Positions 26,123 to 35,685 are shown, numbered from the stretch's first letter. The stretch is 64,000 nt of DNA from Stomatobaculum sp. (GCA_017449925.1 JAFSYO010000180.1:20562-84561); one strand, 5' to 3'. The notes: generated by a model not told the origin, from the letters alone. Program-made: numbers and translations.

Positions 26123-27730
26123 TTATCTGCTCCACTTCTCGCAGAGAGCCCTGATCTGCTCCGCGAACTTCCTGAGGTCCTTGTTCGTGCCTCCGGCGTT
26201 CTCCTGTACCACCTTGCGGAGCATCTCCACGCTTTCCTCCAGATCCGCAAAGTATTTGTTCGCGATCTTCTGGGCTTCCGTCTCCTTGGAGATCGGGATC
26301 CCCTCGGTGATCCTCAGCCACTTACCTTCCGCCAGGTCGTAGATCGCCCCGGAGAAGGGAGCGTCCGCCTGGATCCCGTGGTTCTCCTTCAGCCAGGCGC
26401 AGAACTCGTCAGTGACCGAGTCCTCGCCGTGCACCACAAAGACCTGGACAGGCATCTGTTCCTGGAAGGACATGATCCACTTGTCCAGCCCGTCCCTGTC
26501 GGCGTGGCTTGACATATCGTGCATGTTCGCGATCTTTGCGTTGACTTCAATGCTCTCTCCGAACAGCTTTACAGAATCCGCGCCGTCCTGCAGCACCCGT
26601 CCCAGAGTGCCGTAGGCCTGATAACCGGCAAAGACCACCGTGGATTCCGGGCGCCAGAGATTGTGCTTCAGGTGATGCCTGATGCGTCCCGCGTCGCACA
26701 TGCCTGCGGCGCTGATGATGACCTTCGGATTCTCCAGGGCGTTGATGGCTTTTGATTCATCCGCCGTCACCGCCTTCCTCAGGCCCTCAAAAGCGATGGG
26801 GTTCACTCCCTTCCGCACCAGTTCCTGGGTCTCGTCGTTAAAACAGTCGATCAGGTTGTTCTGGAAGATCTCCGTGGCTTCCAGAGCCAGGGGGCTGTCC
26901 ACCCAGACTTCGTAGTCAGGGTGGCCTTTGATCATATCCTCCTCCCGGATCTGACGCAGGAAATACAGGAGCTCCTGAGTCCTGCCCACCGCAAAGGCAG
27001 GCATGACCACATTGCCGCCGCGGTCAAAGGTCTCCTGCATGATAGCAGCAAGTTCCCGGACATGATCCGTCTTCTCCTTGTCGTGCAGACGGTTTCCGTA
27101 GGTGCTTTCCATCACAACGTAGTCCGCGGAACTGGTGTACTCCGGATCCCGGATCAGGGGCTTGCCGGTATTGCCGATATCCCCGGAGAAGACGATCTTC
27201 TTCGAGATCCCGTTTTCTTCCAGCCATAATTCTACGGAAGCCGAGCCGAGCAGATGGCCGACATCCGTAAATCTCATGGTGATGCCCTCGTCGAGCTTCT
27301 TTTTCTCTTCGTAGTCCGCGCTCTCGATCAGATTCAGGCAGTTCACCGCATCGTCCATGGTATAGAGAGGCTCCACCAGCGGCGCGCCTGCGCGCTGGGC
27401 TTTCCTGTTCTTCCACTCAGCTTCCTGAAGCTGGATGTTGGCGGTATCCCGAAGCATGATCTGGCAGAGCTGGCGGGTGGCCGGCGTTGTCACCACACGG
27501 CCGCGGAACCCGTTCTTGTAAAGAAGGGGGAGCAGGCCTGTGTGGTCGATATGGGCATGGGTCAGGACAAGAAAGTCGATCTTTGATGGCGGGACCGGCA
27601 GATCCACGTTCTCGTAAATATTTCTCCCCTGCTCCATTCCGTAGTCCACAAGAAGATTCTTCCCGTTGACATTGATATAGTGGCAGCTTCCGGTGACTTC
27701 GTGATCGGCGCCTATGAATTCAATGATCAT
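26123..27730 (-). CDS. MBL-fold metallo-hydrolase with beta-CASP and RNA-specificity domains
   Basis: A 535-residue protein of the CPSF/YSH1-like RNA nuclease group. The zinc motif is THAHIDH (His58, His60, Asp62, His63). VVMESTYGNRLH, FSGDIGNTGKP and the beta-CASP insertion with MPAFAVGRTQELLYFL follow, then SAAGMCDAGRIRHHLK and the C-terminal RMMBL segment (SSHADRDGL, VHGEDS). Relatives include bacterial exonucleases acting on RNA. It lies 12 nt after livF and 0 nt before rnhA. This links two predicted RNA-processing enzymes and suggests read-through from the liv operon. Confidence 0.92.
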   Translation of the reverse strand: MIIEFIGADHEVTGSCHYINVNGKNLLVDYGMEQGRNIYENVDLPVPPSKIDFLVLTHAHIDHTGLLPLLYKNGFRGRVVTTPATRQLCQIMLRDTANIQLQEAEWKNRKAQRAGAPLVEPLYTMDDAVNCLNLIESADYEEKKKLDEGITMRFTDVGHLLGSASVELWLEENGISKKIVFSGDIGNTGKPLIRDPEYTSSADYVVMESTYGNRLHDKEKTDHVRELAAIMQETFDRGGNVVMPAFAVGRTQELLYFLRQIREEDMIKGHPDYEVWVDSPLALEATEIFQNNLIDCFNDETQELVRKGVNPIAFEGLRKAVTADESKAINALENPKVIISAAGMCDAGRIRHHLKHNLWRPESTVVFAGYQAYGTLGRVLQDGADSVKLFGESIEVNAKIANMHDMSSHADRDGLDKWIMSFQEQMPVQVFVVHGEDSVTDEFCAWLKENHGIQADAPFSGAIYDLAEGKWLRITEGIPISKETEAQKIANKYFADLEESVEMLRKVVQENAGGTNKDLRKFAEQIRALCEKWSR

Positions 27731-27742
27731 TGGATTCTCCTT

Positions 27743-28453
27743 TTATTCGCTTAAGTACGCTGCCTTTACTTTCGGATCGTTCATCAGATCAGCCGCGCTT
27801 CCGGACAGGCTGATGGTTCCTGTTTCCAGGACATAGGCCCGGTCCGCGATGGAAAGGGCCTTCTTCGCGTTCTGTTCCACCAGGAGAACGGTGGTGCCGC
27901 TTTTGTGGATCGACTGGATGATATCGAAGATCTCATTCACATAGATGGGAGAAAGGCCCATGGAGGGTTCATCCATGACGATCATGGAGGGACGGCACAT
28001 CAGCGCCCGCCCCATGGCCAGCATCTGCTGCTCTCCGCCGGAAAGGGTTCCTGCAGGCTGGTTTTTGCGCTCTGCAAGACGCGGGAAGCGTGAGTACACC
28101 TGTTCCAGCGTCTCCTGGATCTCTTCTTTGGAGGAACGGGTGTAGGCTCCCAGCATCAGGTTCTGCAGCACGGTAAGACTTGCGAAGACCCGCCGGCCCT
28201 CCGGAACGTGCGCCAGTCCCTCTTTCACCAGGGCGTGGCCCGGCAGGCGGGTGATATTTTTGCCGTTGTAGAAGACTTCTCCGCCCTGGGGCGTGATCAG
28301 TCCTGTAATCGTATGGAGCGTCGTCGTTTTGCCCGCGCCGTTGGCGCCGATCAGCGTGACGATCTCTCCTTTCTCCACGGTAAAGGAGATCCCTTTAATC
28401 GCGTGGATCATGCCGTAATATACATGAAGGTCTTTAACTTCAAGCAATGCCAT
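27743..28453 (-). CDS. livF: Branched-chain amino acid ABC transporter ATPase LivF
   Basis: A 236-residue ABC ATPase. Walker A is GANGAGKTT, the signature LSGGEQQMLAMGRAL, Walker B IVMDEPSMGLSP and the switch His region VLLVEQNA. The short length and the absence of the insert seen in LivG identify it as LivF. It pairs with LivG under the LivH/LivM permease. Last gene of livKHMGF, 15 nt after livG. Confidence 0.96.
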   Translation of the reverse strand: MALLEVKDLHVYYGMIHAIKGISFTVEKGEIVTLIGANGAGKTTTLHTITGLITPQGGEVFYNGKNITRLPGHALVKEGLAHVPEGRRVFASLTVLQNLMLGAYTRSSKEEIQETLEQVYSRFPRLAERKNQPAGTLSGGEQQMLAMGRALMCRPSMIVMDEPSMGLSPIYVNEIFDIIQSIHKSGTTVLLVEQNAKKALSIADRAYVLETGTISLSGSAADLMNDPKVKAAYLSE

Positions 28454-28468
28454 TGGTCCGTCGCCTCC

Positions 28469-29227
28469 TTAGTCTCCGAGATATGCTTTGATGACTTCCG
28501 GATCGTGCAGGACCTCCCCGGTCTCACCCTGGGTCAGGATCCGCCCGAAGTTCAGGACGGTCAGCTTCTCACAGATGCCGGCCACCAGCTTCATGTCATG
28601 CTCGATGAGAAGAATGGTCATGTCAAAACGGTCCCGGACCAGACGGATGGTCTCCATCAGCTCCGCGGTCTCATTGGGGTTCATTCCCGCTGCAGGCTCG
28701 TCCAGCAGAAGAAGCTTGGGATCCGTGGCCATGGCCCGGGCGATCTCCAGTTTCCGCTGCATGCCGTAGGGGAGATTGGAAGCAGTGACGTTGGCGTGGT
28801 TCACCAGGCCGAAGACGTCCAGGAGCTCCATCGCCTTTTTGTCCATCTCTTTCTCCATGGAGCGGAAACGGGGAAGGCGGAGGATCCCCTCCAGCGTAGA
28901 GTATACGTGGTGGTTGTGCAGTCCTGCCTTCACGTTGTCCAGAACGGAAAGCTGGCTGAACAGGCGGATGTTCTGGAAGGTCCGGGCGATGCCGTCCTTG
29001 TTGATCTCGACACAGCTTTTTCCGGTGATGTTCTTTCCGTCCAGCTTGATATAGCCGTTGTCCGGTTTGTACACGCCGGTCAGCAGGTTGAACACGGTAG
29101 TCTTGCCGGCACCGTTGGGGCCGATCAGACCGTAGAGATCATTCTTTTCAATGGTGACGCTGAAATCATCCACCGCTTTCAGGCCTCCGAAGGAGATCCC
29201 GAGATTTTTCACTTCAAGTATAGACAT
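28469..29227 (-). CDS. livG: Branched-chain amino acid ABC transporter ATPase LivG
   Basis: A 252-residue ABC ATPase. It begins LEVKNLGISFGGLKAVDD, typical of LivG. Walker A is GPNGAGKTT, followed by IARTFQNIRLF, and then Walker B LLLDEPAAGMNP with the conserved NPNETAELM. The LSGG signature is replaced by SNLPYGMQRKLEIARA, as is normal for LivG. It lies 11 nt after livM. Confidence 0.96.
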   Translation of the reverse strand: MSILEVKNLGISFGGLKAVDDFSVTIEKNDLYGLIGPNGAGKTTVFNLLTGVYKPDNGYIKLDGKNITGKSCVEINKDGIARTFQNIRLFSQLSVLDNVKAGLHNHHVYSTLEGILRLPRFRSMEKEMDKKAMELLDVFGLVNHANVTASNLPYGMQRKLEIARAMATDPKLLLLDEPAAGMNPNETAELMETIRLVRDRFDMTILLIEHDMKLVAGICEKLTVLNFGRILTQGETGEVLHDPEVIKAYLGD

Positions 29228-29238
29228 ATTTCACCGCC

Positions 29239-30309
29239 TCACTTTCCCGCTGCTTCATCAAGGTCGGAACGCTTTCCGAGTTTACCGAACAGCTTCTCCC
29301 GGAACTGGATAAAGGACGGCGCCGACGTGAACAGCATCATCAGGATCAGGACCACCGCGTAGATCAGCATGCGGTAATCGCTCATGCTGCGGAGAAGCTC
29401 CGGCAGCAGAGTCAGCACCACTGCCGCGATCACAGAACCGCGGATGTTCCCGATACCGCCCATAACAACAAAGACCAGAATGGTAATGGACATGTTGTAT
29501 CCGAAGTTTTTGGGAAGTGCCTGAAGCGTACTCAGGTTGTGGGCGTAAAGCACGCCGGCCGCTCCCGCTATGGCAGCGGAGATCGTGAAGGCCAGCAGCT
29601 TGTAGCTCGTCACGTTCAGGCCGATGGATTCCGCGGCGATGCGGTTGTCGCGGATCGCCATGATCGCGCGGCCTGTCCTGGAACGGATCAGATTCTGGAC
29701 GATGAAAAGAGCCAGCAGAAGCAGGATGACACCTGCGGTAAAGGTGGACATTTTCGGCGTGCCGGTGATGCCCTGGGCGCCCTTGATAATGGTGACGCCG
29801 CCCTTCTCCAGTCCAAGAGCAAGGTTGTCCTTCATGGAGAAATGAAATCCTCTGGAGTCCACGCCAAGATACAGCGCGTTCACGATATTCTTGATGATCT
29901 CTCCGAAGGCCAGGGTGACTATAGCCAGATAGTCTCCCCTCAGGCGCAGCACCGGGATGCCGATCAGGAAGCCGGCAAGGGCGGCGCAGGCGGCGCCCAC
30001 AAGGATCGCAAGAATAAAAGAAGGCATGGGGGGGATCTTTCCGTTCATGAGATTGGTCCAGAGCGCGGAAGTAAAAGCTCCGACGCACATGAAACCTGCA
30101 TGTCCGAGGGAAAGCTCGCCGGAGATGCCGACCACCAGATTCAGGCTCACAGCAAGGATCGAGTAGGTGCAGAGCGGGACCAGAAGCCCCTTCATAAGGG
30201 AGCTCACCTGACCTGCTTTCAGAAGCATTTCGACGATGACATAGGCCGCGATCACCATGAGATAGGTGATCATATCATTGATAAAAGGATTTTTCAGTTT
30301 GCTCTTCAT
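29239..30309 (-). CDS. livM: Branched-chain amino acid ABC transporter permease LivM
   Basis: A 356-residue membrane protein with about nine helices. Family motifs are SLNLVVGISGELSLGHAGFMCVG, where G-x-x-SLGHA is the signature, and the cytoplasmic loop GRAIMAIRDNRIAAESIGLNV, with the EAA-like contact site for the ATPases. The size fits LivM. It lies 7 nt after livH. Confidence 0.95.
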   Translation of the reverse strand: MKSKLKNPFINDMITYLMVIAAYVIVEMLLKAGQVSSLMKGLLVPLCTYSILAVSLNLVVGISGELSLGHAGFMCVGAFTSALWTNLMNGKIPPMPSFILAILVGAACAALAGFLIGIPVLRLRGDYLAIVTLAFGEIIKNIVNALYLGVDSRGFHFSMKDNLALGLEKGGVTIIKGAQGITGTPKMSTFTAGVILLLLALFIVQNLIRSRTGRAIMAIRDNRIAAESIGLNVTSYKLLAFTISAAIAGAAGVLYAHNLSTLQALPKNFGYNMSITILVFVVMGGIGNIRGSVIAAVVLTLLPELLRSMSDYRMLIYAVVLILMMLFTSAPSFIQFREKLFGKLGKRSDLDEAAGK

Positions 30310-30316
30310 GACGTCC

Positions 30317-31198
30317 TCACACTTTCTCCATGATCTTCTTCCCGAGAATTCCTGTCGGCTTCACCAGAAGCACGATGATCAGCACGGAAAACACGATCGC
30401 GTCGGAAAGCTTGGAAGAAATATAGGCTTTGGAAAGATTCTCCAGAACGCCAAGCATCAGCCCGCCCAGAAGCGCGCCGGGAATAGAGCCGATGCCGCCG
30501 AGGACCGCGGCCACGAAGGCCTTGATGCCGGGCATGGCGCCGGTGGTGGGCGTCAGGGTGGGATAGGCGGAACAGAGGAGCACGCCGGCAATGGCTGCCA
30601 GAGCGGAGCCGATGGCAAAGGTCAAAGCGATGGTTGCGTTGACGTTGATACCCATCAGTGTGGCCGCTCCTTTGTCCTCCGAGACCGCCAGCATGGCCTG
30701 CCCGGCCTTTGTCTTATTGATAAAGGAAGTCAGGGCAGTCATGATCACGATACATGCGAGGATCGCGGTGATGGTCTCCCCGGAGATCAGAAGTTTGCCC
30801 TCCGCGAGAGATACCGCCTTGAAAGGCACGACAGAGTTGAAGCTCTTCGGGTTCGCCCCGAAGATGAGAAGCGCCAGGTTCTGCAGAAGGTAGGAAACAC
30901 CGATGGCCGTGATCAGCACAGCAAGCGAGTTCGCGCCTCTCAGAGGCTTATATGCCACCCGCTCGATGGTGATGCCGAGAGTCGTGCATACCAGCATGGA
31001 AAGAAGCACCGCAGCCGCAGGCGGAAGCCCCGCCGCCGTCATTGCGGTGAAGGTCACATAGCCGCCGACCATGATGACGTCGCCGTGGGCGAAGTTCAGC
31101 ATTTTCGCGATGCCGTATACCATGGTGTAGCCCAGCGCTATGATCGCATAGATCGATCCAAGACTGATACCGCTCAGTAAATAGGAAATAAAGGTCAT
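30317..31198 (-). CDS. livH: Branched-chain amino acid ABC transporter permease LivH
   Basis: A 293-residue membrane permease. Signatures are GISLGSIYAIIALGYTMVYGI near the N-terminus, with NFAHGD next to it, and the loop KTKAGQAMLAVSEDKGAATLMGINV. It heads the permease/ATPase half of the operon. A GGGGGAGGAG ribosome binding site precedes the ATG, and a GC hairpin lies just before it. The 92-nt gap to livK contains three hairpins. Confidence 0.95.
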   Translation of the reverse strand: MTFISYLLSGISLGSIYAIIALGYTMVYGIAKMLNFAHGDVIMVGGYVTFTAMTAAGLPPAAAVLLSMLVCTTLGITIERVAYKPLRGANSLAVLITAIGVSYLLQNLALLIFGANPKSFNSVVPFKAVSLAEGKLLISGETITAILACIVIMTALTSFINKTKAGQAMLAVSEDKGAATLMGINVNATIALTFAIGSALAAIAGVLLCSAYPTLTPTTGAMPGIKAFVAAVLGGIGSIPGALLGGLMLGVLENLSKAYISSKLSDAIVFSVLIIVLLVKPTGILGKKIMEKV

Positions 31199-31218
31199 AG
31201 TATCTGCTCCTCCCCCTG

Positions 31219-31278
31219 CGGCGAACGCCGCGGGTCTCTTTTTAAAGAGAGGGATGCTTGACTATTAAGCATCCCTCT
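31219..31278 (-). terminator. Hairpin cluster between livK and livH (partial terminator/mRNA-end stem)
   Basis: A 12-bp perfect stem AGAGGGATGCTT/AAGCATCCCTCT (31267-31278 with 31248-31259), with a 7-nt loop, starts 12 nt after the livK stop. Only a short U-run follows. A second small stem TCTCTTT/AAAGAGA (31235-31250) and a GC hairpin GCGGCG/CGCCGC (31219-31232) come next, just before the livH ribosome binding site. Such stems typically let the binding-protein gene be expressed above the permease genes. Confidence 0.7.
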
Positions 31279-31290
31279 GCAAAAAACATC

Positions 31291-32559
31291 TTATTCAGCG
31301 GACTTGTATGCGCCGTTCTCGATCACGACAGCCTTCGGGGCCTTCGTCGGAGAACCGGAAGCATCCCAGGAGATGCCTTCGCCGGTCAGACCATCGATGG
31401 AGATCTCGGTCATCGCCTGCATCATGGCAGTTCCGATTTCCTCAACGGACATTTCCGGATTCAGGTTGGCCTTCTCTGCAGCTGCCTTGAAGGCATACAT
31501 TCCGTCGTACGCGTCAGCGCCGAACTGGATCGGGATCTCGTTGTATCTCTTCTGGTACTCTGCCACAAAGTTCTTGGTGAGCTCATCGTCAGCATCTGCC
31601 GCGAAGGGGGTAAGGAGCATCAGTCCCTCTGCCAGGGAGGTGTCAAAACCTTCCAGGTTCAGGATGCCGTCCATACCGTCACATCCGAAGAACACCGGCG
31701 CGAAGCCCATATCCTTGGACTGCTTCAGGACCAGCGCAGCCTCGGTGTAGTAGAACGGAAGGAAGACCAGCTCTGCGCCTGCGTTCCTGATGTTCTGAAG
31801 CTGGATGGTGAAGTCGGTCTTGCTGTCAGCGGTGAACTGCTCGTCAGCGACAACTTCCAGGCCCTGGCCCGGAGCCTCGGTGACAAAGCTGTCATGGATA
31901 CCGGAGGAGTAGACATCGGACGCGTCATACAGGATACCGATCTTGGTAGCCAGCTTGTGGGCTCCGATATACTCTGCGGACTTTGCACCCTGCTGCGGAT
32001 CGGAGAAGCAGACCGCGAAGGTGTTGGGGTTCGTGATGCAGTCCGTGGAAGAACCGGAGGGAGTCAGCTGGATCATGTTGTCGTTCACGGACTCAGCGGA
32101 AACTGCGATGCAGGGAGCGCTGGTGGTGCATCCGAGAAGCATGTGCATGCCCCAGTCCTTCAGGCTGTTGTACGCGTTGACGGACTTCTCTGCGTCGTGC
32201 TCGTCATCCGCGAACTGGAACTCGATCTGGTAGCCGTTGATGCCGCCGTTGGCGTTGATCTCGTCCACCGCGATCTGCTGTGCGTTCTTGCAGGAAAGGC
32301 CGTAGACTGCTGCGCCGCCGGTGATCGGGCCGATGCCGCCGATCTTCCATACCGCGCCGCTGGCTGCCGGAGCTGCCGCCTCAGCCTTGGTCTCCTCGGC
32401 CTTGGTCTCCTCGGCCTTGGTCTCGGCTGCCGCCGCGGTGGTCTCCGCCGCCTTGGTCTCTGCCGGAGCTGCTGCTGTGGTCTGGGCAGTGCCGCCGCCG
32501 CAGGCCGTCATGGAAAAGACCATGGTTGCCGCAAGAACTGCTGATAACAGTTTTCTCAT
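31291..32559 (-). CDS. livK: Branched-chain amino acid ABC transporter substrate-binding lipoprotein
   Basis: A 422-residue type I periplasmic-binding protein. The signal peptide ends in the lipobox SMTAC (Cys about residue 20), so it is lipid-anchored on the outer face of the membrane. A linker of about 45 residues, made of Ala/Thr and repeated KAEET units, precedes the binding fold that starts VWKIGGIGPITGGAAVYG. Leu/Ile/Val specificity is inferred from the operon. The family also includes binders of other amino acids and amides. It has its own strong promoter and a GGGAGG ribosome binding site. Confidence 0.95.
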   Translation of the reverse strand: MRKLLSAVLAATMVFSMTACGGGTAQTTAAAPAETKAAETTAAAAETKAEETKAEETKAEAAAPAASGAVWKIGGIGPITGGAAVYGLSCKNAQQIAVDEINANGGINGYQIEFQFADDEHDAEKSVNAYNSLKDWGMHMLLGCTTSAPCIAVSAESVNDNMIQLTPSGSSTDCITNPNTFAVCFSDPQQGAKSAEYIGAHKLATKIGILYDASDVYSSGIHDSFVTEAPGQGLEVVADEQFTADSKTDFTIQLQNIRNAGAELVFLPFYYTEAALVLKQSKDMGFAPVFFGCDGMDGILNLEGFDTSLAEGLMLLTPFAADADDELTKNFVAEYQKRYNEIPIQFGADAYDGMYAFKAAAEKANLNPEMSVEEIGTAMMQAMTEISIDGLTGEGISWDASGSPTKAPKAVVIENGAYKSAE

Positions 32560-32595
32560 AAAATATACCTCCCGAAATCTAAAGATTTACCACTA

Positions 32596-32624
32596 ATTGT
32601 AATAAGAGCAGAGAAATATGTCAA
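32596..32624 (-). promoter_or_regulatory. Promoter of the livKHMGF operon
   Basis: Perfect -35 TTGACA (32619-32624) and -10 TACAAT (32596-32601) with a 17-nt spacer. The -35 overlaps the gpsA stop codon. The start codon of livK is about 37 nt downstream of the -10. Confidence 0.82.
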
Positions 32625-33667
32625 CTCATCTCTGATCCGAAAAGCGGCTCTCTCCGCTCTCCCGGCCAGTTCAGCTGCTGGTTCTCGGCCTTGGAATCCC
32701 TGGTCATAAGGTCGTTCAGCGCCTCCGCGGGGGACTTGCCCTCGAAAAGGATGCGGTTCACTTCCTCCACCAGGGGCATATTGACGTCATAGGCCCGGGA
32801 AAGCGCCAGGGCGGCTTTTGCGGAATAAACGCCCTCCACCACCTGCTTCACTTCCTTCATGGCCTGCTCAGCGGTATATCCCTTTCCGATCAGGATGCCG
32901 GCCCGTCTGTTCCGGGAGTGCATGCTGGCGCAGGTGACGATCAGGTCGCCGATGCCGGAAAGGCCGGCAAAGGTCTCGGCGGAGGCTCCCATCTCCTCTC
33001 CCAGCCGGGTGATCTCCGCGATGCCCCGGGTGATAAGGGCAGCCTTTGTGTTGTCGCCGCAGCCCAGTCCGTCGGCGATTCCCGCCGCCAGGGCTATGAC
33101 ATTCTTAATAGAAGCGCCGAGTTCGATCCCGAGGAGATCCGGGGAGACGTACACCCGGAAAACGGGGCTTGAGAACACCTTCTGGACCTTCTCCGCATAG
33201 ACCCTGGCCCTGGAACCCGCCACACAGATGGTGGGGATCCCCCGGGACACTTCCTCCGCGTGGCTGGGGCCGGAAAGACAGGTGACGATACTTCCGGGGA
33301 TCTCTTCCTCGATCTGCTCCGTCTGGATCTTCAGTGTCTTTTCCTCAATTCCCTTGGCAACGCTGACAATGATCTGTCCGGGTCTGTAGAAGGGGCGCAT
33401 CTTCGCGGCAGTCCCCCTGGTGAAAATAGAAGGGACCGCCAGCACGAGGATCTCCTTACCCTCCATGGCTTCTTCCAGATCCGTGGTAAAGGCGATGCTG
33501 TCCGGGAACTCCGCTCCCGGCAGGTTCACATGCTTTCTCGTGGCGAGGAAACCGTCGATCTCCTCCTGGAAGGCGGACCAGACCGTGACTTCATGTCCGT
33601 TGCCCGCAAGGAGCATGGCCAAAGCGCTGCCCCAGGTTCCTGATCCTATGACCGCTGCTCTGCTCAT
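32621..33667 (-). CDS. gpsA: Glycerol-3-phosphate dehydrogenase [NAD(P)+]
   Basis: Makes sn-glycerol-3-phosphate from dihydroxyacetone phosphate for phospholipids. A 348-residue enzyme with the N-terminal nucleotide motif IGSGTWGSALAMLLA, the catalytic-region segments LSGPSHAEEV and ELGASIKNVIALAAGIADGLG, where the Lys is catalytic, and the substrate Arg in NSRNRRAG-type MHSRNRRAGI. The ATG at 33667 has AAGGAGG 8 nt upstream, 13 nt after plsY, the next enzyme of the same pathway. Confidence 0.97.
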   Translation of the reverse strand: MSRAAVIGSGTWGSALAMLLAGNGHEVTVWSAFQEEIDGFLATRKHVNLPGAEFPDSIAFTTDLEEAMEGKEILVLAVPSIFTRGTAAKMRPFYRPGQIIVSVAKGIEEKTLKIQTEQIEEEIPGSIVTCLSGPSHAEEVSRGIPTICVAGSRARVYAEKVQKVFSSPVFRVYVSPDLLGIELGASIKNVIALAAGIADGLGCGDNTKAALITRGIAEITRLGEEMGASAETFAGLSGIGDLIVTCASMHSRNRRAGILIGKGYTAEQAMKEVKQVVEGVYSAKAALALSRAYDVNMPLVEEVNRILFEGKSPAEALNDLMTRDSKAENQQLNWPGERREPLFGSEMS

Positions 33668-33680
33668 ATTCTGTCCCTCC

Positions 33681-34349
33681 TTACTTTCTGCCAACGTCCA
33701 TCCCCTTGGTAAAGACTTTGACCTTGGACTCCGTGCCGGAAAGAAGACGTCCGATGTTGGACCTGTGCTTCCACACCGCGAGACCGCTGATCACAAAGGC
33801 CAGGATGGCATACTCAGCCCGGTACGCCGGATTCACCGTGCCCGGGATGAGAAGCCCCTTGAAAAGGCAGAACACCTGGCAGAAGAACACGAAGGTCATC
33901 GCCATGATGGAGCCGAGAGACACATATCTGGAGGCGATGGCAAAGGCAAAGAATACGATGGCCCAAAGGATCGCGATGCGGATGTCCAGGGCGATCAGCA
34001 CGCCCACCGTGCTGGCGATGCCCTTGCCGCCCTTGAAGCCCATATAGAAGGGGAAGCAGTGGCCGATAATTACGCCAGCTCCCGCCCACATCACCATCAG
34101 AGGCCACAGGTCCGGCTGGTCCTTGTAGATCATTCTGACTGCGAGACACGGGATGATCGCTTTCAGCGCATCTCCTATCAGCACCATGACGCCCGCGCCG
34201 GTCCCCATGACTCTGAGGGAGTTAGTGGCGCCGGTGGAATGGCTTCCATGGTCCCGGATGTCAAATCCGCGGCTTTTCGCGAGAAAATACCCCGTCTGGA
34301 AGGTCCCGAAAAGATAACCGACAAAAAGGCAGATCAGTTTTGCTGTCAT
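33681..34349 (-). CDS. plsY: Glycerol-3-phosphate acyltransferase PlsY
   Basis: A 222-residue polytopic membrane enzyme that acylates glycerol-3-phosphate from acyl-phosphate (made by PlsX, encoded at 62 kb). The three conserved cytoplasmic motifs are visible: GSHSTGATNSLRVMG, then GHCFPFYMGFKGGKGIAST, and KHRSNIGRLLSGTE near the C-terminus. Its ATG overlaps the der stop (ATGA), and it is followed by gpsA, the supplier of its substrate. Confidence 0.96.
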   Translation of the reverse strand: MTAKLICLFVGYLFGTFQTGYFLAKSRGFDIRDHGSHSTGATNSLRVMGTGAGVMVLIGDALKAIIPCLAVRMIYKDQPDLWPLMVMWAGAGVIIGHCFPFYMGFKGGKGIASTVGVLIALDIRIAILWAIVFFAFAIASRYVSLGSIMAMTFVFFCQVFCLFKGLLIPGTVNPAYRAEYAILAFVISGLAVWKHRSNIGRLLSGTESKVKVFTKGMDVGRK

Positions 34350-35680
34350 ACTTCCTCCTTTCCCTGCCGCTCCCTTACAATGAAGCGGATCATCGTGCCG
34401 CGGAACCCGAAGGCCTCGCGGATCCTGTTCTCAAGATAGCGCTGGTAAGAAAAATGCATCAGTTCTTTATCGTTGACAAAATGCACGAAGGTGGGGGGCT
34501 TTACCGCCACCTGGGTCGTATAGAAGATCTTCAGCCTGTGTCCCTTGTCGCTGGGCGGCTGCTGCAGGACCGTCGCTTCTGTGATGATCTCGTTCAGGAC
34601 ACCGGTCCGGATGCGGAGCGTCTGGGAAGAACGCACCATGTCGATCAGCTCGAAAAGCTTGTGCATCCTCTGTCCCGTCTCCGCGGAAATGAACAGGAAC
34701 TCTGCGTAGGGCATGAAGGAAAGCGTCAGGCGGTTCCTGTCCGTGCATTCCTTCATGGTCTTGTCCGTCTTTTCCACCAGGTCCCACTTGTTCACCGCCA
34801 CGATGATGCCTTTTCCTCTTTCGTGGGCGATGCCGGCGATCTTCGCGTCCTGTTCCGTTACTCCCTCAGAGGCGTCGATCACGAGGATCACCACGTCGGC
34901 CCGCTCCACGGCGGTGACGGTGCGGATGATGGAGTAGCGTTCGATATCCTCCGTGATCTTATTCTTCCGCCGGAGTCCTGCCGTGTCGATGAAGATATAC
35001 TCCTGCCCGTCGTGCATCACGACAGTGTCGATGGCATCTCTGGTGGTACCCGCGATATCGGAAACGATCACGCGGTTCTCTCCCAGAAGGCGGTTGATAA
35101 TGGAGCTTTTCCCGACGTTCGGTTTGCCGATCACCGCCACCTTCGGGCGGGAATCCTCTTCCTCTTCTTCTCCGCTGTGCTCCGGGAAGTGTTTTGCCAC
35201 TTCTTCCAGAAGGTCTCCGATCCCCAGGCGCGAAGCGGCCGAGACAGGAATCGGGTCTCCCATGGCGAGACTGTAGAACTCATAGACGTCATTTCCGAAT
35301 TTCTGGAAGCTGTCCACTTTATTGACCGCCAGGACCACAGGCTTCTTTGACCGCCTGAGGATGTCCGAGACGCCGTAGTCCGCGTCGGTCAGGCCCATGC
35401 GCACATCCGTCAGGAAGATGATCACATCCGCGGTCTCTATGGCGATCTCCGCCTGTTCCCGCATATGCACCAGCATCTGGTCTCCGGTCTCCGGCTCGAT
35501 ACCGCCGGTATCGATCAGAGTGAAGCTTTTATCCAGCCAGGTACAGTCCGCGTAGATCCTGTCCCGGGTGACCCCCGGTGTGTCCTTGACGATGGCGATC
35601 TGCTCTCCCGCCAGGGCATTGAAAAGGGACGATTTTCCCGTGTTCGGTCTGCCGACGATGGCAACAACCGGTTTACTCAT
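34346..35680 (-). CDS. der: Ribosome biogenesis GTPase Der (EngA)
   Basis: A 444-residue protein with two tandem GTPase domains and a C-terminal KH-like domain, needed for 50S assembly. The first P-loop is GRPNTGKSS (about residue 10) with DTPGVTRDR and NKVD. The second is GKPNVGKSS (about 183) with DIAGTTRDAID and NKWD. The KH-like domain begins near residue 350. An acidic linker (HSGEEEEED) separates the G domains. It lies 5 nt after the DUF512 gene. Confidence 0.98.
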   Translation of the reverse strand: MSKPVVAIVGRPNTGKSSLFNALAGEQIAIVKDTPGVTRDRIYADCTWLDKSFTLIDTGGIEPETGDQMLVHMREQAEIAIETADVIIFLTDVRMGLTDADYGVSDILRRSKKPVVLAVNKVDSFQKFGNDVYEFYSLAMGDPIPVSAASRLGIGDLLEEVAKHFPEHSGEEEEEDSRPKVAVIGKPNVGKSSIINRLLGENRVIVSDIAGTTRDAIDTVVMHDGQEYIFIDTAGLRRKNKITEDIERYSIIRTVTAVERADVVILVIDASEGVTEQDAKIAGIAHERGKGIIVAVNKWDLVEKTDKTMKECTDRNRLTLSFMPYAEFLFISAETGQRMHKLFELIDMVRSSQTLRIRTGVLNEIITEATVLQQPPSDKGHRLKIFYTTQVAVKPPTFVHFVNDKELMHFSYQRYLENRIREAFGFRGTMIRFIVRERQGKEEV

Positions 35681-35685
35681 TCTTT

